From assembly GCA_029570205.1 (NCBI GenBank), contig JAKQSI010000075.1:1-46576 (forward strand): a stretch of DNA of 46,576 nt, read 5' to 3'. The position numbers were made by a program, and so were the translations under genes. Below the pieces are notes generated by a model. That model saw only the letters and a list, made by a program, of their open reading frames with translations. It had not been told where the DNA came from and made no database searches. Positions 1 through 10,362 of this stretch are shown here, piece by piece (the first letter of the stretch is position 1; every line of letters begins with the position of its first letter). The DNA is from Candidatus Omnitrophota bacterium. Lineage in GTDB: Bacteria > Hinthialibacterota > Hinthialibacteria > Hinthialibacterales > JAKPRU01.

Positions 1-142
1 TCAACCCGTCCACATCCTCTTCCTCAAAACGGTGAATCCCTTTGTACCCCGTCTTTCGGCTGATTCCGTAACACCGGCACAAATCCGATATCGTGTATTC
101 TCCACTCAAATACTCTCCGATAAACCGAATCCGTTCTTCCAA
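1..142 (-). CDS. IS481-family transposase, N-terminal fragment (window edge)
   Basis: The minus strand reads LEERIRFIGEYLSGEYTISD followed by LCRCYGISRKTGYK. This is the helix-turn-helix start of IS481 transposases (the motif YGISRKTGYK is diagnostic). The frame runs off the window at base 1. The family usually begins MPWK, and here an ATG reading MPWK does occur at 147-145 behind a good AAGGAGG site, but it lies one base out of frame with the HTH frame. Either translation starts at TTG 142 or the gene carries a one-base frameshift at its very start and is dead. The protein would bind the element's ends and catalyse transposition if intact. Confidence 0.6.
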   Translation of the reverse strand, partial: MEERIRFIGEYLSGEYTISDLCRCYGISRKTGYKGIHRFEEEDVDGL

Positions 143-183
143 GGCATAGGCCGCCTCCTTTCCGGCTGCTATTCCATGCCAAT

Positions 184-230
184 CTGTTACCCATGTGCCC
201 GGTCTATTCTGTTACCTATATGATCGGTTC
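184..230. repeat. Direct repeats in IS481 end
   Basis: Two related copies, 184-204 and 209-230, share the pattern CTGTTACCyATrTGnyCGGT with a 25-bp period. They sit between the transposase start and the presumed outer end and probably form the transposase-binding region of the terminal repeat. Confidence 0.5.
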
Positions 231-239
231 ATACCACCT

Positions 240-320
240 GACCTCCCCCGATCTTCGGGGGAGGAATCGTGCCTCTTATGCTTCCCCCCGAAGATTGGGG
301 GGAATAGAAGGGGGGTTGAA
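240..320. repeat. CCTCCCC-type dispersed hairpin repeat, copy 1
   Basis: CCTCCCCCGATC is followed at once by its near reverse complement (242-265). A second inverted block with runs of C and G (277-300) and a GGGGGGTTG stretch follow. The first block matches the copy at about 25200-25245 (on the opposite strand) over about 36 bp with few differences. No gene is visible in 237-360 apart from this repeat. Confidence 0.6.
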
Positions 321-360
321 TTTGTGATCGCACCTTTCCATTCAACCTTTTTCAACTCCC

Positions 361-2841
<2,481 letters not shown>

Positions 2842-2921
2842 CGATTTTCTCCATGGCGAAGAATACGACCGGAATCCTAATCGGCGCTTTCCGTTTGGTC
2901 AACCAATCGACCGAAGGTGCA

Positions 2922-2949
2922 TTGCATAGAACGGTTCCACCCGTAGAAT
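2922..2949 (+). promoter_or_regulatory. Candidate sigma70 promoter for the AAA ATPase pair
   Basis: TTGCAT (2922-2927), a 16-bp spacer and TAGAAT (2944-2949) lie in the gap before the ATPase gene. The same TAGAAT box recurs upstream of fabH, fabF and the gene at 27276. Confidence 0.4.
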
Positions 2950-2970
2950 GCTTTTTGGGAGAAATATCCG

Positions 2971-3807
2971 ATGGAAAAAGTTACGATTGAAGGAGTCGAA
3001 TTAACTCTGGCGAATCCGGTGGAATGGCCTGCGGAATGGGTCGGGCGACCGGATTTATTGCTCCAGGTGATTGCGGCGTGGATGAAAGTCACCGAAGAAG
3101 ATTTACCGTTGCATCCCCGCCTGCTCGGCAAACCGGGTGTCGGAAAAACCACCCTGGCTTATGCCGCCGCGAAAACCCTGAACCGGGAGGTATACCTGTT
3201 CCAGGCTACCATGGACACCCGCCCGGAAGACCTGATTGTCACGCCGGTGATCGCGGAACAGGGGAAGCTGCGGTATGTCGCCAGCCCTGTTGTGACAGCG
3301 ATGATCCGGGGTGGGGTGTGTATTCTCGATGAAGGCAACCGGATGAGCGAGAAAAGCTGGGCATCGCTGGCTCCGCTCCTGGATAACCGGCGCTATGTCG
3401 AATCCCTGGTTGCCGGAATCACGATCAAAGCGTCGCCGGAGTTCCGGCTGTGCGCCACGATGAACGATGATGCCAGCACATTTGACCTGCCGGAATACAT
3501 CCATTCGCGTCTTCAGCCGCAGATCCTGATCGAATTCCCGGAACGGGACGAAGAAGCGCTGATCTTGCGTCGTAACCTTCCGTATGCAGATGAATCCATC
3601 CTCGAATACGTGGTGAATTTCCTTCAGCGAGCGCATGAGAGCCAGGAACGGTACACCGTGCGGGATGGCATCAATGTGGCGCGATATGCTATCAAACTGC
3701 TTCAAATCTCTAACGGTAAATCGCCCGATGAACCGCTGGGCGCTCAAGAGGCCCTGATTCGGGCAGTGACCTCGATTCTTGGCGAAGATGCAACTTTCTA
3801 CCTCTGA
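2971..3807 (+). CDS. MoxR-like AAA+ ATPase
   Basis: A single AAA+ module of the MoxR/dynein-related (AAA_5) type, 278 residues. Walker A is GKPGVGKTT (53-61), Walker B VCILDE (116-121), and a sensor-1-like CATMND follows at 161-166. The C-terminal helical lid (about 190-278) includes the ERYTVRDGINVARYAIKL segment typical of MoxR lids. MoxR proteins act as chaperone-like remodelling ATPases, usually with a von Willebrand A partner. No VWA gene is present here. Instead the next gene overlaps this one and encodes a TraB/DUF5682-like protein, so the partner or client is probably that protein. The start has GGGAGA about 8 bases upstream. Confidence 0.85.
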   Translation: MEKVTIEGVELTLANPVEWPAEWVGRPDLLLQVIAAWMKVTEEDLPLHPRLLGKPGVGKTTLAYAAAKTLNREVYLFQATMDTRPEDLIVTPVIAEQGKLRYVASPVVTAMIRGGVCILDEGNRMSEKSWASLAPLLDNRRYVESLVAGITIKASPEFRLCATMNDDASTFDLPEYIHSRLQPQILIEFPERDEEALILRRNLPYADESILEYVVNFLQRAHESQERYTVRDGINVARYAIKLLQISNGKSPDEPLGAQEALIRAVTSILGEDATFYL

Positions 3808-5593
3808 GCCGTTTACGTTCCTGCCCATCATCCACGGTTGTTTGGAAACTGCCGTGGCCGTGCGGGAACGGCTGCTTATGTGTCGCCCGGACGCGATTGC
3901 CGTTGAGCTGCCCCGCACCCTGGAACAGGCCGTGATTCAGGCCTGTCGACGACTACCCCACTTGTCGGTAGTCTCTTACGAACAGAGCGACGGTCAGCCG
4001 GTCTACGTGCTGATCGAACCGTGCGACGGTATCATGGAGGCCGTTCGGTTCGCGCTGGAAAACGAGATCCCATTGATCTTCGCTGATATGGACACGGAAA
4101 AATACGGCCCGAAACTGGACCCGTTGCCGGACCCTTACGCCATCCGCCGAATCGGCTATGAGGCATACCTGGATGAGTATCTGAAATCCGGACTGGAAAC
4201 ACAGGACCCGGACGACCGGATGCGGGAGTCCTGTATGGCTTATCACCTTCAGGAATCCGCCCGCAAGTACGCAAGAATTGCCTTGGTATGCGGGTTGGCG
4301 CATGTTCCCGGAGTCCTTCGGGAAATTGAGACACCGCAGGCTTTTCCGATTCAGAGAACCCACCGGGAAGGTGTCACAATCTGGAACCTGTCGAAAAGAT
4401 CCTCGCGGGAGGTCCTCTCGGAACCGGCGTTCATCCAGGCTGCCTATGAGAAGTACCGAACCCGCTCCCAGGAACCGTCTCCTGACCGCCTGTTGCTTCA
4501 TCGCGACCTTCTGGAACACGCCCGCTTGAAATTTCACGAGAATGCGGGGGAAAAACTCTCCGTGAGCCAGGTGAATGTCTTTCATCAATATGGCAGGAAC
4601 CTGGGGTTTCTTGAGGGCAAACTGGCGCCGGATTTGTACAACCTCATCCTCGCTGCCAGAGGGTGTGCGGATGACAACTTTGCGTATGAACTCTGGGATG
4701 CCGCCACCGACTATCCGTGGCATGATTCCACGGCGAAACTGCCCATCCTGGATATCAGCCCAGAGGATCTCCAGCGTCATTCCCGGCATGTCCACTTTCA
4801 CCGGACATTCAAGCGTTTGCGCAAGATTCTGCGCTCAATCTTTCCCCGAAAGCGTGAAAACCGGCCCGGCGAGTGGCGGGAACGCTGGGGAGGCGTATTT
4901 ATTTGCAGCTATCCCCCCGAGGATATTGTGATCGAGTCTTACGGCGCTTTTCTGCAAAAGAAAGGCAAGTCGATCCTGTCGGAAGAAAACACTCACGTGG
5001 AGCCGTTCACAACCTCCCTGTTAGACGGCATCGACATCCGGGAAACGGTGCGGAACTGGCATGAGGGGAAAATCTATGTACGGGAATCCCGAAATGTGCA
5101 GGGAAAAGTCGGATCGGTAGTCGTGATTTTGGATGAGGATGATCCGTCCGAAGGGAAATCGAAGTATCCCTGGAAAAGTGTTTGGCATGGGGAGCACACG
5201 CAGGAATCCGATATGGCGTTCTATGCCACGCCTGCCGGAGAACATCTTGTCGGACCGGGGATCTCCCGGTGCGAGTACGGGGGATTTTTAATGACCTATC
5301 CGCCGGGCCGATTGGGGGATATCTGGTCCGACCCGTTTTATGCGGTTACGCGGAGCAAACCTGAACGGCTGCTGCTGGCCGGAATCGACTACAGCGAGGA
5401 GAGATTTATCGTTTACGCCGCGCGAAAACCGCCGCGTTCGTATTTCCAGGGATTTGCGGGCCGATTCAACCGGAAGATCATCTATATTCCCATCGGACAA
5501 CTTTCGCCGGTTACGCTCAAGCAGATTCGTTCTTTCCACGTGCTGGACGGCCGCCATGTCCGCTCGTACGCGAGAGAATATATCTGGAAGTAG
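3788..5593 (+). CDS. TraB/DUF5682-like protein of unknown function
   Basis: The reading frame overlaps the ATPase gene by about 20 bases, so the two are probably co-translated. ATG 3788 is preferred; TTG 3779 adds three residues. The N-terminal half (about residues 10-200) has FLPIIHGCLETAVAVRERL, RPDAIAVELP, IPLIFADMD and ARIALVCGLAHVPGV. This is the pattern of TraB/PrgY and EreA/DUF5682 proteins, where conserved His, Glu and Asp residues form a presumed hydrolase centre. The C-terminal 300 residues (about 360-600) match nothing I recognise. No signal peptide or membrane helix is evident, so a cytoplasmic protein is likely. DUF5682 proteins are known next to MoxR-VWA operons, which supports the pairing, but the assignment is by motif pattern only and the biochemical role is unknown. 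Confidence 0.6.
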   Translation: MQLSTSEPFTFLPIIHGCLETAVAVRERLLMCRPDAIAVELPRTLEQAVIQACRRLPHLSVVSYEQSDGQPVYVLIEPCDGIMEAVRFALENEIPLIFADMDTEKYGPKLDPLPDPYAIRRIGYEAYLDEYLKSGLETQDPDDRMRESCMAYHLQESARKYARIALVCGLAHVPGVLREIETPQAFPIQRTHREGVTIWNLSKRSSREVLSEPAFIQAAYEKYRTRSQEPSPDRLLLHRDLLEHARLKFHENAGEKLSVSQVNVFHQYGRNLGFLEGKLAPDLYNLILAARGCADDNFAYELWDAATDYPWHDSTAKLPILDISPEDLQRHSRHVHFHRTFKRLRKILRSIFPRKRENRPGEWRERWGGVFICSYPPEDIVIESYGAFLQKKGKSILSEENTHVEPFTTSLLDGIDIRETVRNWHEGKIYVRESRNVQGKVGSVVVILDEDDPSEGKSKYPWKSVWHGEHTQESDMAFYATPAGEHLVGPGISRCEYGGFLMTYPPGRLGDIWSDPFYAVTRSKPERLLLAGIDYSEERFIVYAARKPPRSYFQGFAGRFNRKIIYIPIGQLSPVTLKQIRSFHVLDGRHVRSYAREYIWK

Positions 5594-5611
5594 AACACTC
5601 GAATCACAATT

Positions 5612-5665
5612 GAACCTGTTGACCTCGTCCATCCTGTCTACTCCATCCATCTTGTACTTCCCGGT
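5612..5665. repeat. Pyrimidine-rich dispersed repeat fragment
   Basis: The block CCATCCTGTCTACTCCATCC (5629-5648) resembles the stretch CCACCCTGTTCATCCCATCC near 18560, and the differences are all transitions. Repeats of this TCCATCCTGTCCA-like type are common intergenic debris. The rest of the gap 5594-5742 holds only the ribosome-binding site of aroF. Confidence 0.3.
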
Positions 5666-5742
5666 TCTCCGTTTTCTTTCCGCCTCAATGGCGATATAAG
5701 TAAAAATTTCCAGGGATTCTGCCAGGCCGGAGGTTTACATCT

Positions 5743-6855
5743 GTGATTGTCACAATGAAAGCGGGTGCGTCCAAAGAACAGATCGACCATGTGATTGCGG
5801 TCATTGAGGAATGCGGATATAAGGCGCACCCCATTTTCGGTTCCAATTTAACCGTGTTGGCCGCTGTGGGGGACGAGCGGGGCAAGAGCGGCGTATTTGA
5901 ACGTTTGAGCAGCCAGCCGGGTGTCGGCAAGGTGGAGTACATTTTGCCTCCGTACAAACTGGTGTGCAGGGAGATTGCTCCGGGTCTGGAGCGAGAGGCG
6001 ACTGTTGTGAGAGTCCGGATCCGCCACAAGGGTGGGATTACAGGACGGGCGATTGGAGACGGCAGACTTTCGGTGATCGCCGGTCCCTGCTCCGTGGAAT
6101 CGCTGGAACAGGTAATGACGTGCGCACGGGAGGCCAGGAAATACGGCGCAACCTTTCTGCGTGGCGGCGCATTCAAACCCCGCACCTCGCCGTACAGTTT
6201 CCAGGGACTTGCCGAGGACGGTCTGAAAATCCTGGCCGAAGCCCGCGAAGAATACGGTCTCGGCATAGTGACGGAGCTGATGGATGCGCACAACCTGGAC
6301 TTGGTGACCAAGTACGCGGATATCATCCAAATCGGCGCACGGAATATGCAGAACTTCATGCTCCTGAAGAACTTGGGAGATACGAATAGGCCGATTCTTC
6401 TCAAACGGGGCATGGCTTCGACCATTGATGAACTGCTCATGTCGGCGGAATACGTGGTGTCGTGCGGCAATCCGAACGTAATTCTCTGCGAACGCGGAAT
6501 TCGAACCTTCGAGACAGCGTATCGAAACACCCTGGACCTGAACGCGGTCCCGGCTCTCCGCGCCGCGACCCACCTTCCGATTATTGTCGATCCCAGTCAC
6601 GGGACAGGCCGGTGGGAGCTGGTGAAGCCGATGAGTCTGGCCGCGGTGGCAGCCGGGGCGGATGGTTTGATTATAGAAATCCACCCGGAACCGTCCAAAG
6701 CGTTTTCCGACGGTCAACAGTCTCTTAAACCGGAGAAATTCGGCGAGCTGATGGATGCCGTGGCGGCCGTAGCCCGTTGTGTCGGGAAACCGCCCTGTTG
6801 GGAGGATGAAACCGAATCGGCCACAGAAGGCGCCGTTCCGGATTGCCTGAAATAA
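5743..6855 (+). CDS. aroF: 3-deoxy-7-phosphoheptulonate synthase (DAHP synthase, type I-beta)
   Basis: It condenses phosphoenolpyruvate and erythrose 4-phosphate, the first step of the shikimate pathway. Residues 1-70 form the small ferredoxin-like (ACT-like) regulatory domain found in Thermotoga-type enzymes. The TIM barrel follows, with GPCSVES (114-120), [49 protein letters not shown] and [17 protein letters not shown]. The start is GTG, chosen because GGAGG lies about 9 bases upstream and because it opens the domain correctly. The C-terminal tail of about 25 residues is a little longer than usual. The N-terminal domain implies feedback by aromatic amino acids, as known for this subclass. 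The gene heads the housekeeping cluster. Confidence 0.93.
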   Translation: MIVTMKAGASKEQIDHVIAVIEECGYKAHPIFGSNLTVLAAVGDERGKSGVFERLSSQPGVGKVEYILPPYKLVCREIAPGLEREATVVRVRIRHKGGITGRAIGDGRLSVIAGPCSVESLEQVMTCAREARKYGATFLRGGAFKPRTSPYSFQGLAEDGLKILAEAREEYGLGIVTELMDAHNLDLVTKYADIIQIGARNMQNFMLLKNLGDTNRPILLKRGMASTIDELLMSAEYVVSCGNPNVILCERGIRTFETAYRNTLDLNAVPALRAATHLPIIVDPSHGTGRWELVKPMSLAAVAAGADGLIIEIHPEPSKAFSDGQQSLKPEKFGELMDAVAAVARCVGKPPCWEDETESATEGAVPDCLK

Positions 6856-6870
6856 GGAGGCGGGGAAGGC

Positions 6871-6899
6871 AGGACATGGCTGGAAGAGTCTGCTATCAT
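6871..6899 (+). promoter_or_regulatory. Candidate promoter upstream of rsmD
   Basis: AGGACA (6871-6876), a 17-bp spacer and TATCAT (6894-6899) lie between aroF and rsmD. The match is modest, so the block may also read through from aroF. Confidence 0.3.
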
Positions 6900-6935
6900 A
6901 GAAGGTTGCGCCTGCTGTAAATGGAGTCTAAGACC

Positions 6936-7472
6936 ATGCGGGTAATTGCAGGCACATTTCGAGGCCGGAAATTGCTCGGCCCCAAAAGTCAGCCAATCCG
7001 GCCCACCAGTGACCGAGTTCGCGAGTCATTGTTCGCCATCCTGGGTGATATGGTTGTCGGAGCACGGTTTGCGGATCTGTGCGCCGGAACCGGCAGCGTG
7101 GGGTTGGAGGCGCTCAGTCGAGGGGCCTGGCATACGACTTTCGTTGAGAAATCGCGGGGAGCGGTAGCGCTTCTGCGAAAGAACGTCGAGATTTTGGGGC
7201 TTGGTCGCAACCAGGTGGAGATTTGGACGGCGGATGTGACTCGCCTGTCCAAGCCGACGGAACCATGGAACATCGTGTTCATCGATCCGCCGTATAACCT
7301 GGCAGAGAGTATCGTAGCCCGACTTGCCCAAAGAGACATTTTTGAGGAAGGCGGGTTGGTGATATTGGAACACGGCGGGAAAGAACCGATCTCGGCGGAA
7401 CCGTTCGGATTGGAGGTCCTGGACCATCGTTCGTATGGTGAGACCTCGATTACGTTTCTGAGGAAATTGTGA
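6936..7472 (+). CDS. rsmD: 16S rRNA (guanine(966)-N2)-methyltransferase
   Basis: RsmD methylates G966 of 16S rRNA in the small ribosomal subunit. The protein opens with MRVIAGTFRGRKL, the family's usual first residues. It continues with RPTSDRVRESLFAIL, the SAM-binding FADLCAGTGSVGLEALSRGA and the catalytic motif DPPY. An in-frame ATG at 6921 would add MESKT, but ATG 6936 has GGAG 9 bases upstream and gives the family's normal N terminus. About 178 residues is the normal length. The stop overlaps the coaD start by four bases, a pairing found in many bacteria. Confidence 0.92.
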   Translation: MRVIAGTFRGRKLLGPKSQPIRPTSDRVRESLFAILGDMVVGARFADLCAGTGSVGLEALSRGAWHTTFVEKSRGAVALLRKNVEILGLGRNQVEIWTADVTRLSKPTEPWNIVFIDPPYNLAESIVARLAQRDIFEEGGLVILEHGGKEPISAEPFGLEVLDHRSYGETSITFLRKL

Positions 7473-7966
7473 ACAAGGGTATCGCGATATATCCGGGTAG
7501 CTTCGATCCGGTCACTTATGGTCACCTTGATCTGGTGCAACGGGGGCTGAAAGTCTTTGACCGACTGGTGATTGCGGCGGTGGCGAATCCGAGCAAAGAT
7601 CCGCTGTTCACGCTGGAGGAGCGGGTGGAAATGCTGAAAGAAGTTACCGTGCATCTGAAGGCGGTGACGGTGGAATCGTTCGGGGGGTTGTTGGTGGATT
7701 ATATGCGCCGGTATCCGGGTGCGGTGGTCCTTCGCGGCCTGCGGGCCGTGTCGGATTTTGAGTATGAGTTTCAAATGAGTTTAACCAACCGGGAGTTGGA
7801 TGACGGTCTGGAAACGATCTTCATGCTTCCCAGTTTGGAATACACTTACTTGCGGGCTTCGCTGGTAAAAGAGGTGGCACACTTGGGCGGCGATGTCAGC
7901 CGCTTTGTGCCGCCGCAAATCTGTCGGCGGTTGATCGAACGCTGCCGGGAGCGACGTCGCGCGTAG
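7469..7966 (+). CDS. coaD: Phosphopantetheine adenylyltransferase
   Basis: CoaD transfers AMP from ATP to 4'-phosphopantetheine, the fourth step of CoA synthesis. Visible hallmarks are IYPGSFDPVTYGHL (7-20; His19 belongs to the nucleotidyltransferase T/HxGH motif), VVLRGLRAVSDFEYEFQM and the C-terminal ASLVKEVA. The length of 165 residues is typical. The start is GTG within the overlap GTGA shared with the rsmD stop, so the two are translationally coupled. CoA supplies the phosphopantetheine arm of AcpP encoded downstream. Confidence 0.95.
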   Translation: MNKGIAIYPGSFDPVTYGHLDLVQRGLKVFDRLVIAAVANPSKDPLFTLEERVEMLKEVTVHLKAVTVESFGGLLVDYMRRYPGAVVLRGLRAVSDFEYEFQMSLTNRELDDGLETIFMLPSLEYTYLRASLVKEVAHLGGDVSRFVPPQICRRLIERCRERRRA

Positions 7967-7989
7967 AAAGATTAAACCGGAGGTGCCGT

Positions 7990-8169
7990 ATGGCTCACCC
8001 CAAACATCGTAAGTCGAAGTCAAAAACCAGAATGGGACGTTCTCACCAGGCGATGAAACCGATCAACCTGGTGGAGTGCCCCCAGTGCCGCGAGAGCTAC
8101 CTGCCCCATCGTGCATGTCCTCATTGCGGCTATTACAAGGGTAGCGTTCGTTTTGCCGTTTCGGAGTAA
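7990..8169 (+). CDS. rpmF: 50S ribosomal protein L32
   Basis: A 59-residue protein beginning MAHPKHRKSKSKTRMGRSHQ and carrying two zinc-ribbon pairs, CPQC and CPHC, as in C+ type L32 proteins. CGGAGG lies 5 bases before the ATG. L32 is a protein of the large ribosomal subunit, and the rpmF-plsX-fab order is widely conserved. The DUF177 (YceD) gene that often stands before rpmF is missing here: only 23 bases separate coaD from this gene. Confidence 0.95.
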   Translation: MAHPKHRKSKSKTRMGRSHQAMKPINLVECPQCRESYLPHRACPHCGYYKGSVRFAVSE

Positions 8170-8177
8170 CAACATTG

Positions 8178-9182
8178 ATGCCGATCATTATCGACGCGAT
8201 GGGAGGAGATCGGGCGCCCGCGGATGTTCTCGAAGGGGTCCGGCTGTTTCGTGAGGAAGACCCGCTTACGGAACTGATCCTGGTCGGTCGGCAAGAGGAA
8301 TTGCAGAGCGCAGCCGAAAGGCTGGGCTGTGAGGTGGTTCATGCACCCACTGTCGTGGGGATGCACGACTCGCCCTCCTCGGCGGTGAAATCGAAACGGG
8401 ATTCGTCCATTGGTATCGCTATGCGGCTCGCGAAAGAGGGTCGCGGGGATATCGTTATTTCCATGGGGAATTCCGGAGCCGCGACCGCATTCGCGTTTTT
8501 TGTGCTGGGATGTATGCCCGGAGTCAGCCGACCCTGCATCTCGACATTGATGCCGACCATCCAAAACCGGCACTGTCTCCTGGCCGATGTCGGTGCAACA
8601 GTAGATTGCAAACCCCAGCACTTGCTTGAATGGGCGGCGCTTCAGTCGGTTTATATGCGGGAGGTCATGGGACGGGAGAGTCCCACAGTCGGGCTTCTCT
8701 CCATCGGCGAAGAGAATACCAAGGGAAACGAGTTGGTTTTTGCCGCCGGACCTCTGCTGGCCTCATCCGGATTGAATTATATCGGGCATGTCGAGGGCGT
8801 GGACATTCCGAGCGGCAAGGTGGATGTGATTGTCTGCGACGGATTTGTGGGCAATGTGGTGCTGAAATTCGGCGAGGGGCTGGCGGATATGATTTTATCC
8901 ATGTTCCGGGATTTTCTGCAGAATCCGCCCGAAGGGGTGTCGAATGGGAATACCAAAACTCGCCTGGTGAATGAGTTCGTCGCTCAGTGTGATTACAGCA
9001 CTTATGGCGCGGCGCAACTTCTGGGGATAAACGGGTTAGTGCTGATCGGTCATGGACGGTCCGCTCCCCGGACGTTTGCCAGCGCCATCCGAACGGCTCG
9101 GAAGACCATTTCGCACGGCGATCTTTTGAACAGCATGCGCCGGGAATTGGAGCAGGTTTTCAGTGCGGTGGCTGTGCGCTGA
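8178..9182 (+). CDS. plsX: Phosphate acyltransferase PlsX
   Basis: PlsX makes acyl-phosphate from acyl-ACP, feeding PlsY for glycerolipid synthesis. It starts IIIDAMGGDRAPADVLEGV, the family signature, and contains the conserved DIVISMGNSGAATAFA, PTVGLLSIGEENTKGNE and VDVIVCDGFVGNVVLKF blocks. The length of about 334 residues is normal. ATG 8178 is preferred; an in-frame TTG three bases earlier has slightly better spacing to GGAG. The gene follows rpmF with an 8-base gap and is probably co-transcribed with it. Confidence 0.95.
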   Translation: MPIIIDAMGGDRAPADVLEGVRLFREEDPLTELILVGRQEELQSAAERLGCEVVHAPTVVGMHDSPSSAVKSKRDSSIGIAMRLAKEGRGDIVISMGNSGAATAFAFFVLGCMPGVSRPCISTLMPTIQNRHCLLADVGATVDCKPQHLLEWAALQSVYMREVMGRESPTVGLLSIGEENTKGNELVFAAGPLLASSGLNYIGHVEGVDIPSGKVDVIVCDGFVGNVVLKFGEGLADMILSMFRDFLQNPPEGVSNGNTKTRLVNEFVAQCDYSTYGAAQLLGINGLVLIGHGRSAPRTFASAIRTARKTISHGDLLNSMRRELEQVFSAVAVR

Positions 9183-9192
9183 TCTGTTTCTC

Positions 9193-9220
9193 TGGACGAA
9201 TCCGTTGCGGGCTGTAGAAT
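9193..9220 (+). promoter_or_regulatory. Candidate promoter for the fabHDG genes
   Basis: TGGACG (9193-9198), 16 bp and TAGAAT (9215-9220) lie in the 125-bp plsX-fabH gap. TAGAAT is the recurrent -10 form seen at 2944, 12485 and 27223. Confidence 0.4.
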
Positions 9221-9236
9221 AGCAACTCTCCTGTGT

Positions 9237-9257
9237 GGGCCGGACTGGGTCCGGCCC
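9237..9257. promoter_or_regulatory. Leader hairpin before fabH
   Basis: GGGCCGGAC, loop TGG, then GTCCGGCCC make a perfect 9-bp GC-rich stem. There is no T-run, so it is not a standard terminator. It lies just downstream of the candidate TAGAAT promoter and would form in the fabH leader. Confidence 0.45.
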
Positions 9258-9307
9258 GATTCACGTGAAGCGGAAGGACGACAAAGCAGGCTTTCAGGAG
9301 GTGCGGA

Positions 9308-10288
9308 GTGTCTCAATATGCCAGGATTCTGGGCACGGGGATTTGCCTGCCCGAACGAGTGGTGACAAATCGCGATCTCGAAAAAATGGTCAGTACCAGC
9401 GATGAATGGATTCGCGAGCGAACCGGAGTGGTGGAACGCCGGGTGTCCGATCCGGATACAGCCGCATCCGATCTTGCCGTTGTGGCGGCGACCGAGGCGA
9501 TGGACCGTGCCGGAGTGACACCGGATGAAATCGAAGCGGTCCTGGTGGCAACAATCACGCCCGACCAGATTTTCCCTGCAACGGCCTGCATTGTCCAGCA
9601 TCGGTTGGGGATCAGGAACGCCATGGCGGTGGACCTTTCCGCGGCTTGTACAGGATTTCTTTACGCGCTCTCCGTGGCGCAGGCCTATATCGAATCCGGC
9701 CGATACCGACGGATTCTTGTTATCGGTGTGGATTTGCTCACCAAGACAGTAGACTGGGGCGATCGCGCCACCTGTGTTCTGTTCGGCGACGGGGCCGGAG
9801 CGGCAGTCATCGGGCCGGACCCCGATCACGGTGTGCTTCACACCATCCTGGGTGCGGACGGGCAATATGCCGATCTCATCATCCAGAAAGCGGGCGGTTC
9901 CCGCATCCCAATCAGCCGGGAGGCCATCGATGCGGGCCAGCATTACATTCGGGTCAAAGGGCGTGAGGTTTATCGTCATGCTGTTACCGTAATGGCCTCG
10001 GTGGCCGTGGATTGCCTGAATCATTGTGGATTATCTAAGGATGACATCCGCTGGCTTATTCCCCATCAGGCAAACCTTCGAATTATCGAGGGCGTTTCGG
10101 AGCGTCTCGAAATCCCCATGGACCGTTTCGTTGTGAATGTACAGAAATACGCCAACACCAGCGCGGCGACCATCCCGATTGCTTTGCATGAGGCGGTTAT
10201 TGACGGAAGAATCGTCGAGAGGGATCTCGTGCTGATGGTTTCATTCGGAAGCGGCCTGACTTGGGGCGCTTCGGTGATGAAGTTCTAG
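9308..10288 (+). CDS. fabH: Beta-ketoacyl-ACP synthase III
   Basis: FabH condenses acetyl-CoA (or a branched starter) with malonyl-ACP to begin fatty-acid synthesis. The triad is Cys114 (SAACTGF), His253 (IPHQANLRIIE) and Asn283 (YANTSAA). GFGSGLTWGA-type glycine closure near the C terminus is present as SFGSGLTWGA. The start is GTG with AGGAGG 6 bases upstream. Length 326 is normal. Starter preference cannot be read from the sequence with confidence. Confidence 0.95.
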   Translation: MSQYARILGTGICLPERVVTNRDLEKMVSTSDEWIRERTGVVERRVSDPDTAASDLAVVAATEAMDRAGVTPDEIEAVLVATITPDQIFPATACIVQHRLGIRNAMAVDLSAACTGFLYALSVAQAYIESGRYRRILVIGVDLLTKTVDWGDRATCVLFGDGAGAAVIGPDPDHGVLHTILGADGQYADLIIQKAGGSRIPISREAIDAGQHYIRVKGREVYRHAVTVMASVAVDCLNHCGLSKDDIRWLIPHQANLRIIEGVSERLEIPMDRFVVNVQKYANTSAATIPIALHEAVIDGRIVERDLVLMVSFGSGLTWGASVMKF

Positions 10289-10310
10289 TTGGAGGGAAAG
10301 AAAAATCCGG

Positions 10311-10333
10311 GTGGCACAGGCTTCCAGCCTGTG
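10311..10333. repeat. CACAGGC-type hairpin repeat between fabH and fabD
   Basis: CACAGGCT, loop TCC, AGCCTGTG (10315-10333), preceded by GTGG. Close relatives lie at 25124-25147 and 46221-46244. It has entered a compact essential operon. Confidence 0.65.
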
Positions 10334-10362
10334 GAATTATATGGAAACCGGTTGAAAAGTAG

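Larger units (their letters stand above)
1..236 (-). mobile_element. Truncated end of an IS481-like insertion sequence
   Basis: The stretch contains the start of an IS481-type transposase on the minus strand, preceded by two related copies of a TGTTACC-containing motif about 25 bp apart. Terminal and subterminal repeats of this kind, with TGTTACCTATGT-like and CCGGTC-like blocks, are typical of IS481 ends. The outer end probably lies near position 235, just inside ACCACC. The other end and most of the transposase lie beyond the window, so neither a target duplication nor intactness can be judged. The family call is an inference from the protein motif and the end structure together. Confidence 0.6.

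Noticed and set aside
8175-8177. TTG start of plsX at 8175
   Set aside because: The ATG three bases later gives the usual N terminus; spacing to GGAG does not decide, so ATG was preferred.
9237-9257. Terminator between plsX and fabH
   Set aside because: The stem is perfect but no T-run follows, and a candidate promoter lies before it, so it was listed as a leader hairpin only.
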